Shown here: piece by piece, positions 44,161-55,215 of the stretch | Layout: every line of letters begins with the position of its first letter | Numbering within the stretch: the first letter of the stretch is position 1 | DNA from: Simmondsia chinensis | Lineage: Eukaryota > Streptophyta > Magnoliopsida > Caryophyllales > Simmondsiaceae | Length of the DNA: 64,000 nucleotides | Assembly (NCBI GenBank): GCA_018398585.1 | Contig: JAGTTD010000001.1 | Span: 5,768,501-5,832,500 of the forward strand | Direction of reading: 5' to 3' | Translations under genes and position numbers: made by a program | Notes under the pieces: generated by a model | The model's input: only the letters and a program-made list of their open reading frames with translations | Databases searched by the model: none | Told to the model about the DNA's origin: nothing

Positions 44161-44830
44161 AAGGGATTGATCTACTAACCGGCTAATGAATCTATTGAGA
44201 GCGGCCAGACAGCCAGTCAGCTTTTGAATATCCCTCGGGGTTTTCGGGGTCTCCATTTTGAGTACAGCGTCTATCTTGGTGGGGTTGGCCTCTATCCCTT
44301 TTGCTCACAATGAAGCCTAAGAATTTTTCTTCTGGAACTGCAAACGTGCATTTGTCCTGATTGAGACACATTTCGTGAGCCTTAAGTGTTTCTAGAGTCT
44401 CTTTCAAATCACCCACATGATCGGAGGCCTCCTTTTTTTTTATGATCATATCTTTGACATATATCTCTAAGTTCTTTCCTATCTGTTACCGAAAGACTTG
44501 ATTCACCAAGCGCTTGTACATGACTCCGGAGTTTTTCAATCTTAATGGCATGACTTAGGTAGCAGTATGTGCCCTCGTGGGTGATGAAAGACGTTTTCTC
44601 CTCGTCTTTTGAGTCCAGTGCGATTTGGTGATATTCGGAGAAGGCATCCAGGAAACTGAACAGCGCGTTTCCTGCCGTAAAATTGACCAACTGGTCCATC
44701 TTAGGAAGGGAAAATGAGTCCTTTGGTCAAGCTTTATTCTGATTAATGAAGTCCATACACATCTGCTGGCTTCCATTCGGCTTCTTTACCAAGACCACGT
44801 TTGCTAACTAGTCTGGATACAGCACTTCCA
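44160..44830 (-). pseudogene. Reverse transcriptase of element B, catalytic box mutated
   Basis: Motifs on the minus strand: SFPFLRWTSW-type coding, LVNFTAGNALFSFLDAFSEY, DSKDEEKTSFITHEGTY, then LEIYVKDMIIKKKEASDHV and KFLGFIVSK. The YVDDM box reads YVKDM (about 44445-44460), so the first of the paired aspartates is Lys. Frameshifts separate the pieces. Confidence 0.88.
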
Positions 44831-44999
44831 GTATGAAGACAGCCTTTAGAAGTTTTTGTACTTCTTCACTTATAACCTTGGTCCGATCAGTGTAGAAGTT
44901 GCCCTTTTTTGTTTCATCAGCTTCTTCTCAAGTGAAACGTTCAGGCAACGGCTGATGATTCGACTATCTATTCCCGACATGTCATCCGCAGAATATGTG

Positions 45000-45640
45000 A
45001 AGACCTCCTGGTATTGTCGAAGCACTTGTTGGATCTAGTCTCTTATGTTCATGCCTCGCTGTGTCCCAACCTAGACCGACTTGCTGGGTCCTATTTTGAC
45101 TTTCACGGTTTCCTCCGGTCCTTGTCCCATCTTCTCTTCGCTTTCCATCTCCCCTACTTCGAGTACGTCTTGGACGTAGCAGCATGTGTGAGCCGTTTGT
45201 TGACAACCTCTCACGGTCATGACAGCCCCTTTGTCAGTTTCAAATTTCATGATGGGGTGGTAAGTTGACACCACGGGGCCTTATGAATTAAGCACCGGGC
45301 ATCCTAGGATGGCGTTGAATGCCGAGCGGGCTGCCACGACATAAAATTCAGCATTAAGCGTATGCCCTTGTTCTCCGTCTCTTCAAAGGATATCGAGCTT
45401 TATAGTGCCTAGTGGATAAACCATCACGGGTTTCCCACGAGGGTCCCTACCGTGAGCGGTATTCCCATTTGTTCAACGCAACGGAGGAAAAGGATGTTGA
45501 CCAAACCTCCTTGATCAACCAAGACCCTTTGAAGGGAGTAGTTACAGACGTCCGTGGTGATGACCATGAGATCTTCGTGCGTGTTTTTAATGTTTTCAAG
45601 ATCATCTTGCATGAAAGTCAATGGTCAGGCCTTCCTGACT
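45000..45640 (-). pseudogene. Protease region of element B
   Basis: The active-site-like motif is VLVDQGGLVNILFLR (about 45460-45510). The region further left holds MVSTYHPIMKFETDKGAVMT and a glutamate-rich link to RT. It corresponds to 7550-7960 of element A. Confidence 0.65.
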
Positions 45641-45829
45641 TTGCCTCCTTCTCTCCCCATTGTACCGAGATTCGTGTCCTTCCGCTTTTGTTTTATGGCC
45701 GCAATCACATGCCGTTGCGTGTGAGCCGCATGATCCGGTTCCTCACCGGCAAGCCTAAAAGCTCTAGGCTTGATTTTTTTTACATCCACGAATTTTTTAA
45801 GATCGCCTTTTTTCTCCAATTCGTCTACC

Positions 45830-46910
45830 TAGTATCAGAGTACTCGATAGTCTTTGATGTCATGCCCTGACGCTTTGTAGTACTCACACCATGCATTTGG
45901 GTCAGGTCGGGCTGTAAGGCCTATGGGAGCCTGGACCCTTCTCATTTCCGGCTTCTTAACCTCCAAGAGTAGCCTAGGGGGTCTTCTAGGGCTAGTATTG
46001 CAGACCCTCCTCACGTCGTTCGTCATTCTTTCAATCTTTGAGTTAGGGCCTGGAGCACCAGTCTCATATTTTCGATACTCACGCCTAGGCGGTTCTGTTT
46101 TGTCCGTCATGTCTTCTGTGATGATGTATTTGTATGCTTTTGTCCATAGTGCGTCCACAGTCGTGGGGAGAGCTTTGGCGAGGGAAAATTTGAAGTCGTT
46201 GTTCCGGAGTCCGTAGATGAAGGCAGTGATGGCTATCTGATCAGCCGGGTTCGGGATAGTGATCATTGCTTTCGAGAATCGCAGCACAAATGCCCTCACA
46301 AATTCATAGTCAGCTTGTTGGAGCTGAATCAACTGGGCGACAGTCTTCTTTCTTCTTTTATTGCTATGGAAGTGACGGGGTAAAGTTCCCGAACAGCTCC
46401 TTGAAGCTTCACATGGGCCCGTTGGGCAGAGAGGCAAACTAGGCCTGAGCCATGCCTTTGAGGGTGGTCGGGAAACACTTGCACCACACATCCTCGAATG
46501 CGTCTTGTAGCTACATCCATACCGTAAATCTCGAGATGTGGTCGTCCAGGTCTTGCGTCCTGTCGAACAACTCCAAATTTGGCATTTTTAATTTCCCCAT
46601 AGGGGCGGTGAGTATCTGAGGAGTAAAGGGTGAATGGGTGATGGGAATTCTCCCAATAAGCCCACGTGCCGCCCCCTCTGAGTCAGTGTCGAAGTCCGCC
46701 TCGAGTGAGGCAGGAGTCCTTGCTGGTATGTTCTTCAATTAATGGAGGCGGCGAGGCATCTTGTCTCCCTCCTCCTCTTGCTGGCTTCGCTTGCTTCCAT
46801 GCTCCATGGATGCAAGGGATTAGATGGCCACGTCTAGGTCCGGCCTTGTGGCATGTGGAGAGGTCTTGCTGGAGTGGTCACGATCAGCGAGTTTCATGAT
46901 TAGTGTGCGG
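45830..46910 (-). pseudogene. gag of element B, broken
   Basis: The N-terminal piece (46511-46738) has ITHSPFTPQILTAPMGKLKM and NLELFDRTQDLDDHISRF. The next piece (45835-46491) has RRKKTVAQLIQLQQADYEF, TAFIYGLRNNDFKFSLAKAL and near the end CEYYKASGHDIKDYR, a zinc-knuckle-like motif whose last cysteine is Tyr. A frameshift lies near 46400-46510. It would form the capsid-like particle. Confidence 0.82.
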
Positions 46911-46999
46911 AGCTCGTGGAGCTGGCTGTGAGTGACATACTAATCTCATGACCACCCTGGAGAGGGGGGAGATCCTGTGGAATTATTTTAGGGAAAATT

Positions 47000-47025
47000 T
47001 TTCATTTTCCACAGATGCGGCCAAC
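47000..47025 (-). other. Primer binding site of element B, decayed
   Basis: Directly next to the LTR the minus strand reads GTTGGCCGCATCTGTGG, which differs from the TTGGCGCCGTCTGTGG of element A by a few bases. It lies at the same place. Confidence 0.6.
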
Positions 47026-47797
47026 TGTTTTGGCACATGTTCTTTTAATGGAAAGTCAAACTAAGACCTCAGACTTTTATTAGATTTTTATTAATTAACA
47101 ATTTCGATTACAAGGATTTTTTATGGGATTCAAGTGAAAGAACGAAAAAATAGGGGTGTTCTTGCTCTAGGGTTCCTTCAACTGATTATGAGGGGAGAGC
47201 AATGAACTTAGCTTTCTCTAGGATCTTGAGCCTTATTTATAGAGTTTTTTCCTTGAGAATTCGTTCGAAAGTTGCTTTGTCGAGGGGTGTATTCCGCTCG
47301 ATATGGAATGGCAGGTGAGATACCCCTGGTTCTCAGACCCATGGCTTTGGGCCGTCATCTGTCCGAACTAAGGTAGCAGGTGAGCGCTGCCTAGTCGGCC
47401 CTCAGGGGAGCGGGTATCTCGGGGCGAGATGCCCCTTCAGAGCCGAGGCGCACTTCATTGAGGTGTTATTGCGAGACTGTCCAGAGGTCGGAATGTTACC
47501 TGTTAGCCAGATGGGTCCATCTTTCCTCGGCAGCAGTTAGAATTTCGAAGCTGCCCTCCAGGGGGTGCATCTTGGTCCGAGATGCACCTATGTCCGGGTG
47601 GCCGTGTTTCCCTTACTCGGGGGCCTTCTTCTACTTGGGTTCCGGGATGTGTCCTGTCGGTGAGATGCGCTCATTTCTTCTTGATCGAAAGTAGAGTTCC
47701 GAACTTACCCTCAAGGGGTGCATATCGGTCCGAGATGCAGTCACGTCCCAGGGGCTATGTGTCACTTGTTCGGATGCTGATTTATCGAGAGTTATCA
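47026..47797 (-). repeat. Right (5') LTR of element B
   Basis: It starts TGTTTTGGCACATG beside the primer site and ends TTATCA at 47797, followed by ACTAT. Length is 772 bp. A minus-strand TATA box (TATAAATAAGG) lies at 47231-47241. It is complete, unlike the left LTR. Confidence 0.88.
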
Positions 47798-47802
47798 ACT
47801 AT

Positions 47803-48446
47803 TAATATTTTTGTATTTGGAGATGAAATGTCAGTTTTTGTATTTTGATATGAGATGTCAGTTTTCTAGGGCTTCTATGTACATTTTCCCAATCTTTGAT
47901 TGAACTAGTGGTCTCTTAAAAAATTTTGATCAATAGGATGTATTATTATTCTTTTTTCGTTTTACATATATGTTCTTATTATTGTGTTGTATGAAACATT
48001 TTTGTAGGTCATAGTGCATCCAAATGATCCCAATTTGTTAGCAATTGGACATTTTGGCCTGTGTTCGACTGTGGAATGTGAACTCCGAACAATACATCGC
48101 ATAACAACTCCCTTTCTCGCTCACCCAACCGTAACTATTTTGAATCTCTAAACTTGTCTTTAGTACTACAAATATTAAGGATTTTAGTTATTCACTTCAT
48201 TGATAATATATTGTTGTTAGGGCCGCTCACATGTACTGAAATTTCAAATCGAAATAGTAAATATAAACAAATTAATGGGGTGCAAGGAAGTTAAGTGATT
48301 CAACTTAAAGCCTATGTCTACAGAGAGGGTGCACAAGAATTTCACTACATTGGGAAAAAAGTAGTCACTAAAAGTTACATGGTTCAGCTTCAAGCAAATG
48401 TCAATGTAGAAGGAGAATAATAATTTTACCATATTGAGTATAATAC
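47803..48446. other. Flank between element B and the non-coding LTR element
   Basis: AT-rich DNA with no full gene. Around 47995-48130 a pyrimidine stretch ending TTTTTGTAG precedes a plus-strand frame VIVHPNDPNLLAIGHFG, which resembles a WD-repeat protein exon. That is weak; it may be a host gene fragment. The AATAC target duplication of the next element is at 48442-48446. Confidence 0.35.
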
Positions 48447-49673
48447 AGTGAAGGATTAAAATAACCAGGGTAATATTAAAATAGGATAACGAGATGACAA
48501 CGAAAATTAAATATAATTTTATTTTCTTTTCTTTTCTCTCTCCTCTCTCCTTTGCCCCTTCCCCACGTCTCTCTCTCTCCTTGACTTCCTCACCATCTCT
48601 CTCTACTGACTCAAGCAACCCCTCACATCTCTCTCCTCAACCTCTCACGTCTCTTTCTCTTCTGGACTCTCTCTTACCGCCTCCCTTCTTTACTCTATCA
48701 CCGTCTCCCTTCTTTCTCGCTCGGGGACCGCCAGCACCTACTACCGCCTACCATCTCTCATCTCTACCGCCTACCGTCTCTCTCTCCTACCACCGGTACC
48801 ATCACTACCACCTACCATCTCTCTCTCCTACCGCCAACATCATCGGCGCCATCACTACTGCCTACACTCTTTCTCCTACCGCCGCTCCACTACCGCTAAC
48901 CTCTAATGCCTACTACTGGCACCACCCACCTAGTCGGTACCACCACCACCTGCTACCTCCTAGCCACCTGTGCCACCTACCCTTGAGTACCACCTGACCT
49001 ATCCGGTACCGCCGGACCCGTCCCGGTACCGCCATCACCATCCCGCTACCGCCTTCTCCTCTCTCTTCTATAAATACCCCCTTTCCTCTTCACAAGAGGG
49101 GGAGGCAACACATACAACAACCCCACTCTCTCTCTCCTTTTTCTCTCTCCTCTTGCTCCGGCCAGCTCCGACCATCTCCTCCGGTGCAACACCGACCACT
49201 TCGCCGCCACCTCGTTGCCGGTCTCCACCCAGCCGATAACACTCCGGCCACCAGCCACCAGGGAGAACCCGACTCTCTCTCTTCTTTCTCTCTCTCTCCA
49301 AGGGCCACCCATATGTCACCCCCGGCACCCTGTTTCGGTGATCATCAGCAGCATCCTTCTCTCTTCCGAGAGGTACGAATTCCGGCCACCTCGCCAGTAC
49401 GGATTCCGGCCACCAACCACCAGAGATGCCCTCTCCGTATACGATAAGTATTTATTATTATTTATTTTACGCTATTTACTTATCATTTGTTATTATTATG
49501 CCTTTTACTAACTTAGGCATCGGAGGGGTCTACCACGGGCAAACCCGTGGGTCCCTCTGACGGCCTCCTTCATTTTGCAAGGGATATTAGGTCACACGCT
49601 AGCAGCTACTTTCTCAGCGAGGGCTTGAGCCCGGTCCTCATCTAAAAGAACCTAACCAAAAATCCCCGAAACA
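48447..49673 (+). repeat. 5' LTR of the LARD-like element
   Basis: Starts AGTGAAGGATTAAAATAACC (first base changed from TG in the right copy) and ends CCCCGAAACA. It is rich in CTCTCT and CTACCG words, so long frames rich in Ser, Pro and Leu stay open on the plus strand (for example 48494-48997). They recur in the right copy and are not proteins. It has about 40 bp more than the right copy near 49380-49440. Confidence 0.9.
49069..49077 (+). promoter_or_regulatory. TATA box in the 5' LTR
   Basis: TATAAATAC followed about 30 bp downstream by a purine/pyrimidine switch (GAGGCAACACATACAACAACC), a plausible transcription start region. The same word is at 53795-53803 in the right LTR. Confidence 0.65.
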
Positions 49674-49674
49674 A

Positions 49675-49692
49675 TTGGCGCCATCTGTGGGA
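49675..49692 (+). other. Primer binding site of the LARD-like element
   Basis: TTGGCGCCATCTGTGGGA starts one base after the LTR. It differs by one base from the primer site of Tat-type element A (CATC against CGTC). This hints that the element is served by Ty3/gypsy proteins. Confidence 0.8.
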
Positions 49693-52600
49693 AGATAGCT
49701 TGCTAGCGTTTAGCCTGGTATCCCCTGCAAATCACTTAAGACCCTCACAAAACTGGGGGCTCCGGTAACCGTTTAAACATCAGATAAGTCTTTGGTTTTG
49801 ATTTTTTTTTTCTTTCTATTTGTCTTCTAATTTCTCTAAATTAGGATTCCCGCTCTAAAATTGTCAGTAAATTTGAGGCAAGTTTTAGTTCTAAATTCTT
49901 TAAAAAAAATTCGTGGCAAAAAAAAAAGGAATAATAAATAGAAAGATGCTTCTTAACAATCTTTAAGAAGAAAAATCACGCTATGAACATGGTTGTTAAG
50001 ATATAAAATCTAGAAAAAAAAATTAGAGTTTTGTTTCAACCCAGTGAAAAATTTGGCTTCAATTTAGGCTATATTTACTGGAGGCGTCTTTGCCGGCCTA
50101 AATAAGATATAATGACAAATTATTGTAACCCCTATTGTGTGTTGCTTGTGATTGTTCACTTGTGAATTTCAATTGTTCACTAATACTCGTGAAAGTGATT
50201 ATTAACTTAGGCAACTTGTTGTTTAGTTAACTTTCTTAACAATCCTTAATATATTATTTACGCAATCATTTAATTTACGCTATTAACTGTTTATTGTTTA
50301 TTAATTCCTACATTAGCTATGTTAGGAACCTATAAACACAAATTCATCTAAGTTAAACTTTAAGGATTTTTGCTATATTTATTGGATTTCGCTTACTCTA
50401 TTAAGTGTTAAGGTTTCTCCTTGAATTTATATTTTACCCTTTTCTACTAATAATTTTCGACTTTGCAAATAAAGTCAAAACATGCTGCCCAAACTCTTTA
50501 CTCGAGTTAGATTAAATAGAAAAAAAAGGGGTTACAGGTTAAATCAGTAATCTAACGAAAAACTATAATCTTGCCATCTATTTGAACCAAAACTCTTTTA
50601 TAATTGACCAATTTGAAATAATATAAATGAGTTGACTATGTTAGGTTGCAAGTCCTACCTTATATTCGTTAGCACCAAAACTACTCGGAACAAATTAAAA
50701 GTTGCCAAGGACATAGGACATTCAACTACTTTTTATAAACTCACAGGGAATTTGGTAAAGCAAGAATATAAGGTGAGCCAATTTGACGTATATTAAAAAC
50801 ATGTATCCCAATTATGAGATTTGAAGAAACATATCGGGTTTTTGGAAAACCCGCTTTTAATTTCCAAGTCCTGCGTGTACAATGTTGCCCTATAGTTTAA
50901 CATAAAATTATGAGACACCATAGTTGATGTATACTAGTAAATCCTGAAAATTAAGCGAAAAGGCAGACAACACTATGAAGTTACAACAGATATCATACTA
51001 AGTAAAACAAATTAGATCCATTGACAAGATTTGACCGAACCCGCTAAATTTGACCGGGCTCCGACAATATACCTAATTTTGACCTAGTTAAATCAAGCCT
51101 TGCTTGTTCGACCACCATCAAACAAGCGCCTTTAGGTTAACTACCTCAATAAACTTAGGTGTGACTAAGTTTACACATATTTAGCCAAGTCTTAACATGT
51201 TCTTGTACATACGACCGAACTCATAGGTGCAGCTATGAGAGGATCTACCACGGTCATCTATGACCTAGGAGGCAACACCTTGTTGGAATAAGTGACCTGA
51301 ATAGCAGACAGAAAAATTGAATAAAAACTTAACATGTCATTAGTGTGAGTCTTGCTAAAAACCCTTACTAAATAAAGACTATGGGTTGATACCAGAAGGG
51401 GCCGCTTTATATACATTCCTAATAAATTTTTATCTAGATGAAAAGATTGCAAGGTTTTAGGTATAAACTCATCATTAGCAAGTTCCTATGTTGGGTAAAA
51501 TAGCGGCCACTTGATAAAAAGACGCTACTCGATAATCACATACCGGAACCGTTTACCTTAAGCCCAACACTAACCCCGAACTACCACCTGCTAGGTCTTC
51601 TTTAACCCTGAAAGGGCGCCGCTTGTAAAGTCAAGGGCCAAAGAGTAAGCCAAATTAAAACAATGGTAGCAATAATAATAGTAAAGTAGAAACCAAAAAT
51701 AGTTACTATCGTTGCCAATTATGATATTTCAAAATATGCTAACCCATACATTCACAACAATTAAATTGGAATAGAATGTTGTTATGTGTAAAGGCGGCAG
51801 AGTCCTTAACCAAAAAGAGAACTAAATAAAGTAAAATTTGAGGTAGGTGGACGATTACCGCCAACCGCCTAATATATAGGTAATGCCCCTCAAGGGCTCC
51901 CTTATATAATAACATTGATGTCTTTGAACTAGGCAAATGCCAAAACAGCGTCAAACATTAATCTGTGATGTAAAAGTCCGTAAACAAAGTTGTGGTGGCC
52001 AACCAATGTCACTTGGCGTCATTAGTGAAGGGTCGTTATAAAGAATTTTACCACTGATAATTAGAGGCTTAAGCCACCACGAAGTAAGCTTAACAATGTC
52101 AACCGGGCACCTCGCCTAGAAACTTGGTTGCACCCATAAGCTTATAAGCTTGATTAGCCACAACCGCCATTGAGCTTGGCCAGATGGCCTCGCCAACTCC
52201 TTGAATGAGTAGCTCATCAGTAAAAACAATCGCCAACAAACTCGAGTGACCCATTAGAGCCAACTGCAAGGCTAGCTCAAGCCTCGTCTAATAACTTGGC
52301 TTCGCATTATTTACCTTGATTAGGTGCAACCGTGCATTGGGTTGGCTTGGTAATGACGACAACCTATCCTCATTTTAGCTATGCCACCCAAAGCAGGGGG
52401 CTTCCCCAATAGCGGTATTGTCACCCTCAAACTAGGCAAGCACCCCTAAAAGATACGCCAATGATAACGCGTAGGGTGGGGTTCGCCAACAACCATGGCG
52501 GAGGTCCCGCTAATGAAGACGTCATCCTTAACGTCTCAAGACTAGAGCGGCCACCAACAAGGTTGTTAAAAACATTTTAAGAACCTCACTACTCACCTTC

Positions 52601-53172
52601 TCACCTAAGTAGAGAAGAAATTGCTACTAGGTGAACCAATACCGACGGTGCCATAGACTACCGTGAATAACCAACAACGTTAAAGCAAACAAGCTTATGA
52701 GCCACCACCAACCAGCTTGGCTATTATCGTCAATAATTTGAGACATGAACTTCCACCAGCTAACCTAGCAGAGATTCCATACGAAATGTTACCAAGTTTT
52801 GGGTACTAGGCGGAAAAACTATTAGTACCCACGCCACCTTAAATCAGCAGTACTTTAAATTACCATGAAAAGCATTTAATGCCAACAACTATAAAAGGCC
52901 GCCAACAAAGTTGGTAAAAATAGTTCAAGAACCTCACTACCCACTTCTTAATTTAAGCAAAAAGGAAATTGTCATTAGGTGGGCCAACACCAACCAACGG
53001 TATCATAGGTCACCATGAGTAACCAACGAACAACGTTAAAACAAACAAACCGTGAAGCTGCCGCCAACAAGCTTGGTTAGATCCTACCCCCAACAAACTT
53101 GGCCGAATGGCCTCGTCAACCCCTTTAGTGGGTAACGCACGGCCACGTAACTTAAAAGGCGTCACCGCTAAC
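49693..53172. other. Interior of the LARD-like element
   Basis: No open frame beyond about 70 codons and no domain is found. The left third is AT-rich. The right third (52000-53170) is rich in words such as GCCAACAAACTTGGC and CACCAACCAGCTTGG. A direct duplication lies at about 52549-52720 and 52898-53076. Confidence 0.6.
52549..53076. repeat. Direct duplication in the LARD-like interior
   Basis: A stretch of about 175 bp (start CCACCAACAAGGTTG, with AAGAACCTCACTACTCAC and AACGTTAAAGCAAACAAG) at 52549-52720 returns in diverged form at 52898-53076 (AAGAACCTCACTACCCAC, AACGTTAAAACAAACAAA). The copies are separated by about 180 bp. Confidence 0.75.
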
Positions 53173-54358
53173 TGTGGAGGATAAAAATAACCAGGATAAT
53201 ATTAAAATAGGATAACGAGATGACAAGGAAAATTAAATATAATTTTATTTTATTTTCTTTTCTCTCTCCTCACTCCTTTGCCCCTTCCCCACGTCTCTCT
53301 CTCTCCTTGACTTCCTCACCATCTCTCTCTACTGACTCAAGCAACCTCTCACATTTCTCTCCTCAACCTCTCACGTGTCTCTCTCTTCTGGACTCTCTTT
53401 TACCGCCTCCCTTCTTTACTCTATCACCGTCTCCCTTCTTTCTCACTTGGGGACTGCCAGCGCCTACTACCGCCTACCATCTCTCATCTCTACCGCCTAC
53501 CGTCTCTCTCTCCTACCATCGGTACCATCACTACCACCTACCATCTCTCTCTCCTACCGCCAACATCATCGGCGCCATCACTACCACCTACACTCTCTCT
53601 CCTACCGCCGCTCCACTATCGCTAACCTCTAATGCCTACTACCGGCACCACCCACCTAGTCGGTACCGCCACCACCTGCTACCGCCTAGCCACCTGTGCC
53701 ACCTACCCTCGAGTACCGCCTGACCCATCCTGTACCGCCGGACCCGTCCCGGTGCCGCCATCAACACCCCGCTACCGCCTTCTCCTCTCTCTTCTATAAA
53801 TACCCCCTTTCCTCTTCACAAGAGGGGGAGGCAACGCATACAACAACCCCACTCTCTCTCTCCTTTTTCTCTCTCCTCTTGCTCCGGCCAGCTCCGACCA
53901 TCTCCTCCGGTGCAACGCCGACCACTTCGCCACCACCTCGTCGCCGGTCTCCACCCAGCCGGTAACACTCCGGCCACCAGCCACCAAGGAGAACCCGACT
54001 CTCTCTCTTCTTTCTCTTTCTCTCCAAGGGCCACCCATATGTCACCCCCGGCACCCTGTTCCGATGATCATCAGCAGCGTCCTTCTGTCTTCCCGAAGGT
54101 ACGGATTTCGGCCACCTCGCCGGTACGGATAAGTATTCATTATTGTTTATTTTACACTATTTACTTATCATTTGTTATTAGTATGTCTTTTACTAACTTA
54201 GGCGTCGGAGGGGTCTCCCACGGGCAAACCCGTGGGTCCCTCTAACAGCCTCCTTCGTTTTGCAGGGGATATTAGGTCACACGCTAGCAGCTGCTTTCTC
54301 AGCAAGAGCTTGAGCCCGGTCCTCATTTAAAAGAACCTAACCAAAAATCCCCGAAATA
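53173..54358 (+). repeat. 3' LTR of the LARD-like element
   Basis: Starts TGTGGAGGATAAAAATAACC and ends CCCCGAAATA (CA changed to TA), followed by AATAC. It is nearly identical to the left copy over its length, so the insertion is younger than the surrounding decayed elements, or the copies were homogenised. Confidence 0.9.
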
Positions 54359-54363
54359 AATAC

Positions 54364-54596
54364 AAAAGGAAATTTCTATGTACACATCAAACTGCACACT
54401 TGTTTAAATTATCAAATAATGTTAATAGGATAAATATATTTCTAAAAAGCAAAAACGTGTTTTCAGTGCAAGTGCATTACAATGCATGCATACTGCCACA
54501 ATACCGCTTCGGTAACTCTACAGTGGACAAGCATTGTTACAGAGTTGCTCTAGTGTACACGTTTGATTTTTCTATTGACAGTTGTATACGTGTGTG

Positions 54597-54627
<31 letters not shown>

Positions 54628-54976
54628 TTTTTTGTGGCCTATATGTATATTTGAAGCTTTCAGATCATTGAATGAAAAAATTATATTTCTTTGAGTTTTT
54701 TAGCAAATTGACATAGTTTGAAAAAAAATTAGCAATTTGGCATAGTTTAAGTAATATTTCGTAAAATGACACAATTTACTGTTCACAATCAGTTGCATGC
54801 CGTTTCAAAATGATTACAAGAAGTTGGCATGTGTTGAACGACGTTTCCCCCCTGTGAACTGCTGCCACCTACCTCCCAGGAATCACGCTGCACTACCCGA
54901 GAATCCCACTGCCACCACCCGCCACCCGTGACCCCCTGCCACCCTATTCTCATCTTCTACTTCCCCATCCGTGAAA
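54364..54976. other. Flank between LARD-like element and element C
   Basis: A (GT)n run at about 54590-54611 passes into a T-run of about 23 bases (54612-54634). The rest is AT-rich, then CCACC-rich from 54860. No gene is supported. Confidence 0.5.
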
Positions 54977-54981
54977 TCCAT

Positions 54982-55215
54982 TGTTTTCGTACAAGTTCTT
55001 TTAATGGAAGGTCAAACTCAAACCTTAGATTTTTTTTTTTTTTTATTGATTAATGATTTCGATTACAAGTATATTTTGATTGAGCACAAGTGAAAGAAAG
55101 AAAAATAGGGGGTGCCCCTGCTCTAGGGGCCCTTCAATTGTTTTTGAAGGTAGAGCGGTGAACTTAGCTTTATCTATGGTCCTGAGCCCTATTTATAAAG
55201 TTTTTTCTCAAGAAG
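54982..55215 (-). repeat. Truncated 3' LTR of element C
   Basis: It aligns with the B LTRs from TGTTTTCG to CTATTTATAAAGTTTTTTC and then changes abruptly to F-box-like sequence. Only about the first 230 bp remain. A minus-strand TATA box lies at 55187-55197. Confidence 0.8.

Larger units (their letters stand above)
28708..47797 (-). mobile_element. Tat-lineage Ty3/gypsy retrotransposon, element B, with nested insertions
   Basis: Both outer ends are defined: the left LTR starts TGTTTTGGTACAGG at 28708 and the right LTR ends TTATCA at 47797, each flanked by ACTAT (28703-28707 and 47798-47802). The total of 19.1 kb includes a chromovirus, a hAT element and a partial duplication of the 3' module. 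Minus-strand order: right LTR, gag, protease, RT, two RNase H domains, integrase, tandem array, then the plus-strand antisense genes. It is not functional. Confidence 0.88.
48447..54358 (+). mobile_element. Large LTR element without coding region (LARD-like)
   Basis: Two long direct repeats (48447-49673 and 53173-54358) bound 3.5 kb with no recognisable gene. AATAC flanks both ends (48442-48446, 54359-54363). A primer binding site follows the left LTR, so the element is oriented plus. LTR elements over 4 kb without genes are called LARDs and depend on other elements for their proteins. Confidence 0.9.

Noticed and set aside
45412..45870. Plus-strand frame of 152 codons
   Set aside because: Shadow of the protease and gag-protease linker of element B on the minus strand.
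48494..48997. Ser/Pro/Leu-rich plus-strand frame of 167 codons, repeated at 53220-53723
   Set aside because: It lies in the LTRs of the gene-less element and arises from CTCTCT and CTACCG-rich sequence; both copies are explained by LTR duplication.
49046..49328. Arg/Glu-rich minus-strand frames (and the matching ones at 53772-54054)
   Set aside because: Complement of the CT-rich LTR sequence; low complexity, no domain.
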